The position numbers and the translations under genes were made by a program. The notes beneath the pieces were generated by a model that did no database searches, was not told the DNA's origin, and saw nothing but the letters and a program-made list of their open reading frames with translations. A stretch of 36,742 bases of DNA from Halodesulfovibrio sp. GTDB taxonomy: Bacteria > Desulfobacterota > Desulfovibrionia > Desulfovibrionales > Desulfovibrionaceae. This document shows, in pieces, positions 10,049 through 19,081 of the stretch (the first letter of the stretch is position 1; every line of letters begins with the position of its first letter). The stretch is from assembly GCF_015482765.1 (NCBI RefSeq), contig NZ_JADMLB010000063.1, positions 1 through 36,742 of the forward strand, read 5' to 3'.

Positions 10049-11665
10049 ATGGATAAAAATCGAGTCATAATTACCGTTGTGCTCTGTCTGGTAGTCACCG
10101 TAGGGTGGAATTACCTTGCTGAGTACATGGGGTGGCTGCCGCAGCCTGTTGAACAGACCGCGGTACAAGAGACTGCAAATGCAGGCTCTGCTACCTCCGC
10201 AAAGGTTCAGCCAGCACAAAACACACCAGCACCAGAACTGCCGGTTTTCAAAGCTGAAAACGGACGCACTGTTACTGTTGACACTCCCCTTTACACTGCT
10301 GTCTTTCATTCTAACGGCGGTGTGTTGCAGAGCTTTGTTCTTAAGAACTACAAAGCTGAAAACACCCCTGATTCTCCAAAAGTTGATCTTATCGGCAAAC
10401 CAGCTTCTGCTTTTGCTCCTCTCGGCCTTCTTATCGATGGCGACCGTACCTGGGAAAAAGCAGCTTGGAGCTTAAAAGGTTCTGACCTTACCCTTGAAAA
10501 TGGTAAGGGTGGAATGCTTGTGTTTGTTGGTGAAGTAGATGGTTTGCGTGTTGAGCGAGAATTCTCATTTACAGCAGACACCTACACTATTACTGAAAAG
10601 ACTAATATCATTAACGCTGGAACCAACCCGCGTAATGTTCGATTGGACTACACACTTGATGCTGACAGTATGGCCGACGCTGGCAACCCGTATAACAAAA
10701 CACGTGTTGCATGGTTTACTGACTCCGAAGGTCTTGATACAGAAGACGATGTTGAAGATCTTGGAAACGGCATCAGTAGCACTCTGCCTATGATGTGGGC
10801 AGGTGTGGAAAGCAACTACTTTATTGCTGCCATTGCACCTAAAAGTGCTGATCTTGCTCTGAAAGCTAAGTACCAGAGCGGCGTGTACAGAATTGCTCTT
10901 GAAAAAGACGGTATTGGTATCGCACCGGGTAACATGTCCTCTACGACAGCTACCTACTACCTCGGCCCTAAGATTTCCAAGTTCCTTGCTGCTGCTCCTA
11001 ATACTTTGAGTGCAGCTGAAAACTACGGGTTCTTTACTGTTCTCGCAGTGCCGATGCTCAAAATGATTAACTTCTTTGAGCAGTATGTTGGTAACTACGG
11101 TGTCGCAATTATCCTGCTTACCATTCTTATTAAGATTGCATTCTGGCCATTGTCTCGTAAGAGCTACAAGTCTATGGAGTCAATGAAAAAGCTCCAGCCA
11201 ATGATGCAGAAGATTCGTGAAAAATATGCAGATGATCGCGAAAAACAGAATCAGGAAGTTATGGCATTGTACAAAACCTACAAGGTAAACCCTGTAGGCG
11301 GCTGTCTGCCAATGATTATCCAGATTCCGGTATTCTTCGGTCTGTATCAGGCATTGCTTAACGCAATTCAGTTGCGTCACGCTTCTTTTATTGATTACTT
11401 GCCGTTTACAAACATGCCTTGGCTTTCTGACCTGTCAGCACCAGACCCATACTACATCACTCCTATTGTGATGGGTGCAACAATGCTGCTTCAGCAGCTG
11501 CTCAGCCCGAGCACCGGTGACCCGACTCAGCGTAAGATGATGCTCATCATGCCAGTAGTCTTTACGTTTATGTTCTTAAACTTCCCATCCGGTCTCGTGG
11601 TGTATTGGCTTGTAAACAACGTGCTCTCCATCTTCCAGCAGTGGCTCATGCTACGTAAGGCGTAA
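10049..11665 (+). CDS. yidC: Membrane protein insertase YidC
   Basis: YidC inserts and folds inner-membrane proteins, alone or with SecYEG. The 538-residue product has the Gram-negative layout: an N-terminal membrane segment (about 5-25, VIITVVLCLVVTVGWNYL), a large periplasmic beta domain (about 60-320), then a conserved insertase core with membrane segments beginning near FFTVLAVPMLKMINFFEQYVG. The core holds the family stretches NPVGGCLPMIIQIPVFFGLY and NFPSGLVVYWLVNNVLSI. AGGAG and GAGGG both lie just before the ATG. It lies between yidD and jag in the classic cluster. Confidence 0.98.
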   Translation: MDKNRVIITVVLCLVVTVGWNYLAEYMGWLPQPVEQTAVQETANAGSATSAKVQPAQNTPAPELPVFKAENGRTVTVDTPLYTAVFHSNGGVLQSFVLKNYKAENTPDSPKVDLIGKPASAFAPLGLLIDGDRTWEKAAWSLKGSDLTLENGKGGMLVFVGEVDGLRVEREFSFTADTYTITEKTNIINAGTNPRNVRLDYTLDADSMADAGNPYNKTRVAWFTDSEGLDTEDDVEDLGNGISSTLPMMWAGVESNYFIAAIAPKSADLALKAKYQSGVYRIALEKDGIGIAPGNMSSTTATYYLGPKISKFLAAAPNTLSAAENYGFFTVLAVPMLKMINFFEQYVGNYGVAIILLTILIKIAFWPLSRKSYKSMESMKKLQPMMQKIREKYADDREKQNQEVMALYKTYKVNPVGGCLPMIIQIPVFFGLYQALLNAIQLRHASFIDYLPFTNMPWLSDLSAPDPYYITPIVMGATMLLQQLLSPSTGDPTQRKMMLIMPVVFTFMFLNFPSGLVVYWLVNNVLSIFQQWLMLRKA

Positions 11666-11707
11666 CGCCTCTGTTTTTGAAACGCGATTACCTTCTGAGG
11701 TGTATGC

Positions 11708-12883
11708 ATGGATGGATACAAAGAGTTCAAGGGTAAAACCCTTGACAGCGCTATTGAAGAAGCCTGTAGCTACTTTAATAGCCCTCGGGAAAAACTGGAA
11801 ATTGACCTCATTAATGATGCGAAGACCGGTATTTTTGGTCTGGTAGGGGCTAAGAAAGCAAAGATTCGAGCCCGCAGAATGCAGGTTCAATTTGATTCGC
11901 AGGCATTGTCTGCCCCGATTGAGACTTCCCGACGCTCTAAGAAAAGTGCCGCTCCGGTTACGGCGGAATCTGAAACCGAGCGCAAGACTGAGAAGCCGAA
12001 ACAACGGCAGGAACGACCAACTAAGCGTTCTGATAAGCCTCAGTCCGGTAAACAACAAAAAGCAAAAGAAAAGTCTGATGTTTCTTCTGAAGATGCTCAG
12101 ACTGCAAAACCAAAACAGGAACGTGGACGCTCCCAGCGCTCTAAGCAGGAAGGCAACCGTGGTCAGAAAAAACAGACCCAGAAACCTTCTGAAAAGCCTC
12201 AAGGTGTAAAACCTGCTCGTAAAAAACAAGAGGCTGCTGATGAGAAGCAGGAGGGACAAAAGCGTGGTCGTAATAACCAGCGCCGTCGTCCGCAAAAACA
12301 GCATGCTCCTAAACAGGAAAGTGCTCCGGCTCCTAAAAAACAGCGTCCGGCTCCAAAACCGGAACCTGTTATTGAACCGGTAAAAGCGGATCCGATCCCT
12401 GAAGCAAACCTTGATGAGCTTGATCAGACTGAGCTTTTGAAGGTTGTAACAGAAGTAGTAAACCGCCTTATTACTCCTGTAATCGGTGAGACTCCGGTTG
12501 AAGGCCGCATTGAAGATGGACGCGTTAAAGTCTCTATCTCAAGTGGTGACAACTCTGGTCTCCTGATTGGCCGTGAAGGCCAGACACTTGCTTCATTCCA
12601 GTACCTTGCAAACCGAATTGTTGCTAAAATGTTCGGTGTTGCAGTGCGGGTACAGCTGGATACTGGCGATTACCGCGAGCGACAGGATGAAAAGTTACGT
12701 GACATTGCTCTGCATTTAGCTGAAAAAGCTAAAAATATGGGTAAGCCACAGTCAACTCGTCCTCTCAGCTCTTACCATCGTCGTGTTGTTCATCTTGCTT
12801 TGCAAGAGGACGATGAAATCCAGACTCGCAGTAAAGGTGATGGCCCGCTTAAGCGTGTTATCATCGGTCGTAAACGCAAATAG
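11708..12883 (+). CDS. jag: RNA-binding protein Jag/KhpB (Jag-N, KH and R3H domains)
   Basis: The 391-residue product has three parts. Residues 1-60 are the Jag_N domain (KEFKGKTLDSAIEEACSYF and EIDLINDAKTGIFGLVGAKKAKI). Residues about 75-235 are a long, low-complexity linker rich in Lys, Gln, Arg and Pro. The C-terminal part carries a KH domain with GLLIGREGQTLASFQYLANR and an R3H motif in YHRRVVHLAL. Jag/KhpB binds RNA and in other bacteria affects cell division and envelope growth. The linker is longer than in many homologues and probably adds non-specific RNA contact. It is 42 bases after yidC and is followed by a terminator. Confidence 0.95.
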   Translation: MDGYKEFKGKTLDSAIEEACSYFNSPREKLEIDLINDAKTGIFGLVGAKKAKIRARRMQVQFDSQALSAPIETSRRSKKSAAPVTAESETERKTEKPKQRQERPTKRSDKPQSGKQQKAKEKSDVSSEDAQTAKPKQERGRSQRSKQEGNRGQKKQTQKPSEKPQGVKPARKKQEAADEKQEGQKRGRNNQRRRPQKQHAPKQESAPAPKKQRPAPKPEPVIEPVKADPIPEANLDELDQTELLKVVTEVVNRLITPVIGETPVEGRIEDGRVKVSISSGDNSGLLIGREGQTLASFQYLANRIVAKMFGVAVRVQLDTGDYRERQDEKLRDIALHLAEKAKNMGKPQSTRPLSSYHRRVVHLALQEDDEIQTRSKGDGPLKRVIIGRKRK

Positions 12884-12904
12884 CGTTTTACACGATTCAG
12901 TAGT

Positions 12905-12935
12905 AAAAAAGAGGAGCCCTCGGCTCCTCTTTTTT
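12905..12935 (+). terminator. Intrinsic terminator after jag
   Basis: GAGGAGCC (12911-12918), a 3-base loop, GGCTCCTC (12922-12929), with A and T runs on either side, so it is nearly symmetrical. It separates jag from mnmE. Confidence 0.92.
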
Positions 12936-12971
12936 GTGTTACTCTCTATGAAAAATTTTTAGGACACTGTC

Positions 12972-14348
12972 ATGACACAGAACGATACAATTGCAGCTAT
13001 TGCCACCGCAATGGGGCAGGGTGGTATTGGTATTATCCGTATAAGCGGCGATAATTCCGGTACTATTCTTCGCAAACTGTTCCGCTCTTCCAGTAAAAGT
13101 TTTACAGATTTTCGTCCGTGGGTTCTTCATCACGGGCATATTTTAGATGTGAATGGTGAAGATCTGGATGACGTACTGGTTGTGCATATGCCGGGTACAA
13201 AAACATTTACCGGCGAAGAATGCGCAGAGATTCATTGTCATGGCGGACCGGCTATTTTAACGAGTGTGCTTGAGGCTATTTTCGCCTTGGGTGCTCGTCC
13301 GGCAGATTGTGGTGAATTTTCTAAACGTGCATTTTTAAACGGACGTATGGATTTAACGCAGGTTGAAGCCATTGCGGAAATGATAGCAGCTCCAGCCCGT
13401 GAAGGTGTTCGTCTGGCTCAGGCCAAACTTGATGGTCTGCTCGGCAAACGTATCGGTGAATTGCGTACCCGCCTTGAGCTTGTGCGTATGAAGTTATGCG
13501 TTGCTGTTGACTTCCCTGAAGAGGATCTTGAATGTCTTGATCCTCAGGAATTCACAGATGATATTTCATCCGTTATGAAGGCTATTAAAACGTTACTTGG
13601 TAACTTTGATAGTGCTCGCTGTTGGAGAGACGGTGCGCTTGTGGTTCTTGCCGGTCAGGTTAATGCCGGTAAATCGAGTTTGATGAACGGCTTACTTGGA
13701 CGTAAACGCGCCATCGTTACAGATGTTCCGGGTACGACCCGTGACTTCCTTGAAGAGCATTTGACCTTTGATGGCTTACCTATTCGCCTTGTAGATACTG
13801 CCGGATTGCGTGAAACCGGAGATATTGTTGAGCAGGAAGGTGTACGTTTGAGCCGTGACCTTTCTTCTCAAGCAGACCTCGTATTGCTCGTCGTCGACGG
13901 AACCCGTGGGCTGGGGCAGCATGAACGCGAGTTAATCACCTCTGTCGGCGCAGAAAAGATTCTTCTGGTATGGAATAAGGTAGATTTAGCAGGTGATGCC
14001 AAGGATCTTGATACCGCTGGATGTGATGTCATTCAGATTTCAGCAAAACATGGTGATGGTCTTGATGTTTTAGCAAATGCTATTCGCACGAATATCCTGA
14101 CACGTCATGGTGATGCAAAAGAACCTGAGGCTGGTGATCTTGTTCCGAACTTAAGACAGAGCCATGCGCTTGAACAGGCTGTAACTGAACTGGAGGGGCT
14201 GCTTGAAGATCTCGAAATGCATGTTCCGTATGACTTGCTTGGTGTACGCCTTGAGACAGCTTGCTCTATACTTTCAGAAATTACAGGCGAAACAACACCA
14301 AATGAAATTCTAAATAAAATTTTCGAAAGTTTCTGTATCGGTAAATAA
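12972..14348 (+). CDS. mnmE: tRNA modification GTPase MnmE
   Basis: MnmE with MnmG adds the carboxymethylaminomethyl (or aminomethyl) group to U34 of certain tRNAs. The 458-residue product shows the N-terminal tetrahydrofolate-binding domain ([22 protein letters not shown]), the GTPase domain inserted in a helical domain, with G1 GQVNAGKSS (228-236), the switch [11 protein letters not shown]3 [10 protein letters not shown] and G4 NKVD, and the C-terminal FCIGK with its functional cysteine. The length is standard. mnmG, often the next gene in other bacteria, is not in this window. A terminator between jag and mnmE suggests its own promoter. Confidence 0.98.
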   Translation: MTQNDTIAAIATAMGQGGIGIIRISGDNSGTILRKLFRSSSKSFTDFRPWVLHHGHILDVNGEDLDDVLVVHMPGTKTFTGEECAEIHCHGGPAILTSVLEAIFALGARPADCGEFSKRAFLNGRMDLTQVEAIAEMIAAPAREGVRLAQAKLDGLLGKRIGELRTRLELVRMKLCVAVDFPEEDLECLDPQEFTDDISSVMKAIKTLLGNFDSARCWRDGALVVLAGQVNAGKSSLMNGLLGRKRAIVTDVPGTTRDFLEEHLTFDGLPIRLVDTAGLRETGDIVEQEGVRLSRDLSSQADLVLLVVDGTRGLGQHERELITSVGAEKILLVWNKVDLAGDAKDLDTAGCDVIQISAKHGDGLDVLANAIRTNILTRHGDAKEPEAGDLVPNLRQSHALEQAVTELEGLLEDLEMHVPYDLLGVRLETACSILSEITGETTPNEILNKIFESFCIGK

Positions 14349-14415
14349 GAGGAAGTGCTTGAGAGTCCCTCCTTATCAGGATACTTTCTTAATTGGCACT
14401 TGAAAATACCTAGTT

Positions 14416-14466
14416 ACGGCACAAGTGTGTGATGTATGTCACAGCAATCTTGTGCCGTTTTTTTAT
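14416..14466 (+). terminator. Terminator after mnmE enclosing a CRP-type site
   Basis: ACGGCACAAG (14416-14425) pairs perfectly with CTTGTGCCGT (14449-14458), followed by eight T. The 23-base loop contains a CRP/FNR-type palindrome, which may itself form an inner hairpin. It should end mnmE transcription. Confidence 0.85.
14428..14443. promoter_or_regulatory. CRP/FNR-family operator (HcpR-like)
   Basis: TGTGA-TGTATG-TCACA is a perfect TGTGA-N6-TCACA palindrome. TATTAT at 14464-14469 could be a -10 box with transcription starting near 14476, which puts the site centre at about -40.5, the class II activator position for CRP/FNR proteins. In Desulfovibrio the CRP/FNR-family regulator HcpR is known to use a CRP-like sequence near nitrosative-stress and sulfite-reduction genes. 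The target here would be the siroheme/ferredoxin operon. Confidence 0.65.
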
Positions 14467-14607
14467 TATTACGGTAACTGCTTCAACTAGATACATTAGT
14501 TTTCGGCTTTTGCCTTTTGGCAGAAGAGGGAACCTATTCGATATAACAATGTGCTGCTGTATGGTGGGTTGTATCATGTTGAGGCAGTTTTTACGTGTGG
14601 AGGTTAC

Positions 14608-15273
14608 ATGTCCAAACCAGCTGTTGATTCTGTCGAAATTACTGCCTGTCGTGGCATTTCCGGTGGTAACTGTCGTTTTGCAATGAACTCTGACAGTTCT
14701 TTTCCTGAGGCTATTAAGAAGGTTGTTGAGCAAACAGGTTGGGATGGCTTTTTGCGTACGCAGATTCGCGGTCCTTTGTTGCACCATCATACATTCAAAA
14801 TTTCTGTTGCTGCATGCCCTAACGGATGCTCACGGCCGCATATTGCAGATATTGGAATCATTCGTGCCAGGCAGCCAGAATTGATTTCAGATACCTGTTC
14901 TCACTGTGGTTTGTGTGGGCGTATTTGTCCTGATAAAGCTATTACATATGATAAGGGCGAACCTGTTTTTGATCTTGATCAGTGTATGAAATGCGGCATG
15001 TGCATGGAGAAATGTCCTGAGCGGGCAATTCGTGCAGCTAAGGATGGTTACAGAGTGGTGCTTGGAGGAAAGCTTGGCCGTCACCCTCGTCTTGCATCAG
15101 AACTGAAAGGCATTTTTTGTGAAGAGCAGGTTCTCGCTATCGTAGCTGAGTGTCTTTTTTACTACATGGAGCAATACCGCCCAAAACTGCGTTTCGGTAC
15201 ACTTGTGGAAGAACGGTACGAAACGCTGTTGGAACGGCTCGAATTCGCTAAAACTGTTTCCTGCAAAGGATAA
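14608..15273 (+). CDS. Small siroheme-type sulfite/nitrite reductase-like protein with 2x[4Fe-4S] ferredoxin domain
   Basis: From the ATG at 14608, preceded by GGAGG at 14599-14603, the product has 221 residues; a start further upstream lacks support. It carries the siroheme/[4Fe-4S] cysteines of sulfite and nitrite reductases: C14 and C22 (spaced CX7C), and C70 and C74 in ACPNGCSRP (CX3C). A dicluster ferredoxin insert follows, CX2CX2CX3CP at 97-108 and 126-137. The chain ends with GGKLGRHPRLASEL, a known part of siroheme reductases. The CX7C spacing differs from the usual CX5C. It resembles the small DSR-like proteins of anaerobes. A cytoplasmic redox enzyme acting on sulfite, nitrite or a related compound is likely; the substrate is unknown. 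The next gene begins 3 bases later. Confidence 0.85.
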   Translation: MSKPAVDSVEITACRGISGGNCRFAMNSDSSFPEAIKKVVEQTGWDGFLRTQIRGPLLHHHTFKISVAACPNGCSRPHIADIGIIRARQPELISDTCSHCGLCGRICPDKAITYDKGEPVFDLDQCMKCGMCMEKCPERAIRAAKDGYRVVLGGKLGRHPRLASELKGIFCEEQVLAIVAECLFYYMEQYRPKLRFGTLVEERYETLLERLEFAKTVSCKG

Positions 15274-15276
15274 GAT

Positions 15277-16656
15277 ATGACTGAGTTGCAAAAAATGGAT
15301 GAGCGTGTAGCTGAGGTTTCCTCTGTTTCACCTGTACCTCCACTGAAGGGATGGTGGCTTATCGTGCCAGTACTGGGATTATGTATTCTGGCGGCGCATT
15401 TTTTGCGATTCGGTGATACGGGGCTTTCTGTTGCATTGGTTGCCATGGCGCTGTTGTGCTTTACCCGTCAGGGCTGGGCGCGGATCGTTTGTGCTCTGAC
15501 GCTGTTTTTAGGGGCGTTCCTATGGGTAAAGACAGGAATTGAATTTGTACAAATTCGCATGGCTGTGGGGCAGCCATGGGTGCGTCTGGCTGTTATTATG
15601 AGCGGTGTTTCGGCATTCAGTTTGCTTGGTGCATGGATTCTCAGTTTAGAACGATCTGCTTCTCGTTTTTATAAGCGAAGTGAGACTGCGTTGAGTCAAG
15701 CGGTTGTATTTTGTTTGACCTGTGCTGGGCTGTGGCTATGCCGTGTTATGCCCAAAGGGATGACGCTCCTTTTGGCTGATCGTTTTTTCTCTGGCAGTGG
15801 CTCTGTCGAAATCTTTGCAATCGCTGTCTATGCGGCTTGGTTGTGCGGCTTGTTGTTGAATAGAAAAACGCAACGAAAAGCCCGTTCCTATGCTTGGGCT
15901 TTTTTCTCTTTTGTGTTTTTCGGGCAATTGGCTCTCGGGCTGCTTGGTTTTACTTCCTTTCTCATGACAGGCTCGTTGCATTTGCCCGTGCCCGCGCTTA
16001 TCGTTGCCGGTCCTCTTTTTCGCGGAAGCGGCTTTTTTATGCTCATCCTTTTTTCTGTTTCTGTCTTGCTTGTAGGTTCAGCCTGGTGCAGCCACCTGTG
16101 TTACATTGGAGCATGGGATGACAGGCTGAGTAGATTGAACAAAGGAAAAACCGGAAGATTACCGTCTTGGGCGCCTAAGGTTCGCATTGCAATAGCGGCT
16201 GTCGTTTTTGTTGCTGCTGTTGGATTACGGGAAGTGGGGGTTGCAACCGAAATAGCTGTTCTTCTCGCTGCTTTGTTTGGGCTGGCAGGTGTTGCCGTTA
16301 TGGTTTTATTGAGCCGTAAGATGAAAATGATGGTGCATTGCAGTGCCTTTTGCCCGCTTGGTGTTATGTCAAATCTGGTCGGAAAACTAAGTCCTTGGCG
16401 GTTGAAGTTTTCTAAAGCGTGCACAAAGTGTAATGCCTGTGTTGCTGTATGCCGCTACAATGCAATTACTGAAGAAAGACTTGAAGCCGGTTCTCCTGCT
16501 TTTTCCTGCTCACTTTGTCGTGATTGTACTGCGGTGTGTAAACATGGAGCAGCCGAAGTTCGCTTTTTAGGATTTTCATCACCAAGGATTACTCATAGTT
16601 TTGTCGTGCTTGTAACGTCATTGCATGCAATTTTTCTGGGAGTTGCACGAATGTAG
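15277..16656 (+). CDS. Multi-spanning membrane iron-sulfur protein, NapH/NosR-like
   Basis: The 459-residue product has a string of hydrophobic segments, perhaps ten, then a ferredoxin part near the C-terminus and one last membrane segment. It has the two CX3C motifs typical of NapH/NosR/RdxA-type proteins, WCSHLCYIGAW and HCSAFCPLGVM, the first lacking the usual Pro after the second Cys. Two [4Fe-4S] motifs follow: CTKCNACVAVC and CSLCRDCTAVC. Such proteins carry electrons from the quinone pool or periplasm to soluble redox enzymes. AAAGGA lies within the stop region of the upstream gene, and the two form an operon, so this protein is the likely electron donor or acceptor of the siroheme protein. 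Confidence 0.85.
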   Translation: MTELQKMDERVAEVSSVSPVPPLKGWWLIVPVLGLCILAAHFLRFGDTGLSVALVAMALLCFTRQGWARIVCALTLFLGAFLWVKTGIEFVQIRMAVGQPWVRLAVIMSGVSAFSLLGAWILSLERSASRFYKRSETALSQAVVFCLTCAGLWLCRVMPKGMTLLLADRFFSGSGSVEIFAIAVYAAWLCGLLLNRKTQRKARSYAWAFFSFVFFGQLALGLLGFTSFLMTGSLHLPVPALIVAGPLFRGSGFFMLILFSVSVLLVGSAWCSHLCYIGAWDDRLSRLNKGKTGRLPSWAPKVRIAIAAVVFVAAVGLREVGVATEIAVLLAALFGLAGVAVMVLLSRKMKMMVHCSAFCPLGVMSNLVGKLSPWRLKFSKACTKCNACVAVCRYNAITEERLEAGSPAFSCSLCRDCTAVCKHGAAEVRFLGFSSPRITHSFVVLVTSLHAIFLGVARM

Positions 16657-16697
16657 CTGCTGTATACTCCTGCAGCAAAGGACTTTACGGAAGTACG

Positions 16698-17348
16698 GTG
16701 GTTATGTATTCTTATAGACCACGAATTATGACTATGATGTATGATCCAGAACAATATAAGCGCAAAATTACCAAGGAAGAGATAAACGCATTACCATTGC
16801 GACGATATGATGGCGATATTTGTCTCATTCGCACAGAAGGCGAATTAGAATACGCTGTAGATCGTATGCGAAAAGAGGACTTGCTCGGTTTTGATACTGA
16901 AACAAGACCTACGTTTAGAAAAGGTAAGATCAATCTTCCTTCTTTGGTTCAATTAGCGTGCTCGGATGTTGTCTTTCTCATCCAGCTGAACTGGGTACCG
17001 TTTTGTGAACCTCTAATTTCGTTGCTTGCCGACGAGTCTATTCTTAAAACAGGAGTAGCAGTCCGAGACGATATTAAAGACTTACAAAAACTGTCGCCAT
17101 TCAGAGATAAGGGTGTGGTAGACTTAGGAGAAATCGCCCGTCATATTGGACTTGAAACCCATGGATTACGCAATTTAGCTGCCAATCTTTTGGATTTCAG
17201 GATTTCCAAGGGAGCGCAATGCTCAAACTGGGCGAACAAGGAACTGACACACCAGCAGATAGTCTACGCGGCTACAGATGCGTGGGTCAGCCGTCTTATT
17301 CACATTAGAATGGAAGAAACCGGTCTTATGGCCGAAATCTCCCTTTGA
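16698..17348 (+). CDS. DEDDy 3'-5' exonuclease domain protein
   Basis: The 216-residue product is a single RNase D/WRN-type exonuclease domain. Motif Exo I is LLGFDTETRP (Asp and Glu), Exo II is GVAVRDDIKDL, and Exo III is YAATDAWVSRL, where the usual Tyr four residues before the Asp is in place. No HRDC or helicase domain is present, so it resembles the stand-alone WRN-exonuclease-like proteins. It should degrade RNA or single-stranded DNA from the 3' end. The start is uncertain: GTG at 16698 follows GGAAG, while an ATG at 16704 lies 6 bases on. It ends with a strong terminator. Confidence 0.88.
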   Translation: MVMYSYRPRIMTMMYDPEQYKRKITKEEINALPLRRYDGDICLIRTEGELEYAVDRMRKEDLLGFDTETRPTFRKGKINLPSLVQLACSDVVFLIQLNWVPFCEPLISLLADESILKTGVAVRDDIKDLQKLSPFRDKGVVDLGEIARHIGLETHGLRNLAANLLDFRISKGAQCSNWANKELTHQQIVYAATDAWVSRLIHIRMEETGLMAEISL

Positions 17349-17373
17349 TTCCTGCACTGCTTTTCAGCAATGC

Positions 17374-17428
17374 AAAAAAGGTCGAAATCGTTTGATTTCG
17401 ACCTTTTTTGTTTTTTTGAAACAAAAAA
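17374..17428 (+). terminator. Terminator after the exonuclease gene, with an alternative fold
   Basis: A 16-bp stem (17374-17389 with 17394-17409) and a T-rich tail form a strong intrinsic terminator. The 3' arm can also pair with a later stretch: CCTTTTTTG at 17402-17410 matches CAAAAAAGG at 17420-17428, giving a second, mutually exclusive hairpin. Confidence 0.85.
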
Positions 17429-17466
17429 GGTATGATCGCGCACCATTGTTCATAAATAATACCTTT

Positions 17467-17520
17467 TGTCATATTGATGTAACCATGTCTCCATTAGGTT
17501 GTAATGAAAAACTGATGTAA
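17467..17520 (+). promoter_or_regulatory. Possible Pho-box region before phoB
   Basis: TGTCA at 17467, TGTAA at 17478 and TGTAA at 17500 lie at steps of 11 and 22 bases, the spacing of direct repeats in PhoB sites (consensus built on TGTCA). The decamer TGATGTAACC occurs twice (17475-17484 and 17513-17522). This fits autoregulation of phoB but the match to the enterobacterial consensus is partial. Confidence 0.4.
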
Positions 17521-17545
17521 CCGTCATGCGAGTCGGAGGAAACAG

Positions 17546-18232
17546 ATGGCTAATACGATTTTACTTGTAGAAGATGATGAAGACATCAGGCAGCTGTTGA
17601 CATTTACGTTTGAGGCTGCAGGGTTTGATGTAATTACCCGTTCTGATGGGCAGGAAGGGCTGGATGCAGCTATAGCAGAAGTTCCGGATGTTGTGATTCT
17701 GGATATCATGCTGCCATCCATGAGTGGGCTGGATATCTGTAAAATGCTTAAGCGCAATGCAGAGACCGAGTCTATTCCGGTGATTATGCTCACTGCCCGT
17801 GGTGAAGAAGTAGACCGCGTTGTCGGGCTAGAGCTCGGTGCTGACGACTATGTTGTGAAACCATTCAGTCCTCGTGAACTTGTTTTACGAGTGCGTGCGG
17901 TTCTTAAGCGGAATACTCCGGTTGAGCCTGTTTCAAAAGGAACCAGTCTTAAAATGGACGGACTTGTCGTTGATATGGATGCCTACAAGGTGCTTATCGA
18001 CGATGAAGAGGTTTTACTCACAGCAACAGAATTTAAACTGCTCGCAGAATTATTGAAAAATAAAGGTCGTGTTCGTACTCGTGACCAGCTCCTGAACACC
18101 GTATGGGGGTACGAGTTTGAAGGGTACGCGCGGACAGTAGACACACATGTGCGTAGATTACGCCAGAAGATTGGTGATTACGCAAAATATATCGAAACCA
18201 TGCGTGGTGTCGGATATAGATTTAAAGAATAA
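17546..18232 (+). CDS. phoB: Phosphate regulon response regulator PhoB
   Basis: This 228-residue OmpR-family regulator has a receiver domain with acidic residues E9, D10 and D11, phosphoacceptor D53 (VVILDIMLPS), T83 and K105, and a C-terminal winged-helix domain with TATEFKLLAELLKNKGRVRTRDQLL and VDTHVRRLRQKIG. It is assigned as PhoB rather than another OmpR regulator because pstB and phoU follow directly. GGAGGA precedes the ATG. No histidine kinase (phoR) adjoins, so the kinase must be elsewhere. Confidence 0.9.
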   Translation: MANTILLVEDDEDIRQLLTFTFEAAGFDVITRSDGQEGLDAAIAEVPDVVILDIMLPSMSGLDICKMLKRNAETESIPVIMLTARGEEVDRVVGLELGADDYVVKPFSPRELVLRVRAVLKRNTPVEPVSKGTSLKMDGLVVDMDAYKVLIDDEEVLLTATEFKLLAELLKNKGRVRTRDQLLNTVWGYEFEGYARTVDTHVRRLRQKIGDYAKYIETMRGVGYRFKE

Positions 18233-18287
18233 CACCTGTCTCTTGAAGTTTGGCAGGGTGGTTGTAGCAATGGTGGAGTAGATCAAT

Positions 18288-19037
18288 ATGAAAATGTATG
18301 CCAAGGGACTGAATTTCTTTTATGGAGATTTTCAGGCATTGGAAGATATTAACCTTGAGTTTGCACAAAATCAGGTAACTGCCCTCATCGGACCTTCCGG
18401 ATGTGGTAAATCAACCTTTTTGCGTTGTTTAAACCGAATGAACGATCTCATCCCTGTGGCGCGGGTGGATGGAGAAATTGTTCTGGACGGTACAGATATA
18501 TATACCCCGAAACTTGATGTTGTTGAACTTCGCCGTCGTGTCGGGATGGTTTTTCAAAAACCGAATCCTTTTCCTAAAACTATCTTTGAAAATGTTGCAT
18601 ACGGCTTACGCGTTAACGGCGTGAAGGATGCCTCATACATTGCTGCAAAAGTGGAAGAAAGTCTTAAAAATGCTGCGCTGTGGGATGAAGTTAAGGATCG
18701 CCTTGAAACGTCAGCATTAGGTCTATCTGGCGGGCAGCAGCAGCGTCTTTGTATTGCCCGTGCTTTAGCTGTGGAACCGGAAGTCTTGCTTATGGATGAA
18801 CCGGCATCGGCTCTCGATCCCATTGCTACACAGAAGATAGAAGAGCTTATTTTTGAGCTTAAAAAGCAATACACTATCATTATAGTTACACACAGTATGC
18901 AGCAAGCAGCACGTGTTTCCGACAACACAGCCTTTTTTTACATGGGCAAGCTTATTGAGCATGGTGAAACAGAGGTACTGTTTACACGCCCTTCACAGAA
19001 GCAGACGGAAGACTACATTACCGGACGCTTCGGTTAA
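18288..19037 (+). CDS. pstB: Phosphate ABC transporter ATP-binding protein PstB
   Basis: PstB powers high-affinity phosphate uptake through PstCA. The 249-residue product has Walker [10 protein letters not shown] (35-43), the PstB-typical [14 protein letters not shown]-loop FQKPNPFP, signature LSGGQQQRL and Walker [13 protein letters not shown]. It is full length. pstS, pstC and pstA do not adjoin, so the membrane part must be encoded elsewhere. It lies 55 bases after phoB and 44 before phoU. Confidence 0.96.
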   Translation: MKMYAKGLNFFYGDFQALEDINLEFAQNQVTALIGPSGCGKSTFLRCLNRMNDLIPVARVDGEIVLDGTDIYTPKLDVVELRRRVGMVFQKPNPFPKTIFENVAYGLRVNGVKDASYIAAKVEESLKNAALWDEVKDRLETSALGLSGGQQQRLCIARALAVEPEVLLMDEPASALDPIATQKIEELIFELKKQYTIIIVTHSMQQAARVSDNTAFFYMGKLIEHGETEVLFTRPSQKQTEDYITGRFG

Positions 19038-19081
19038 TTAATACGTCAAGCATTAGCAACATACGTTTTTGGAGAAGAGAT

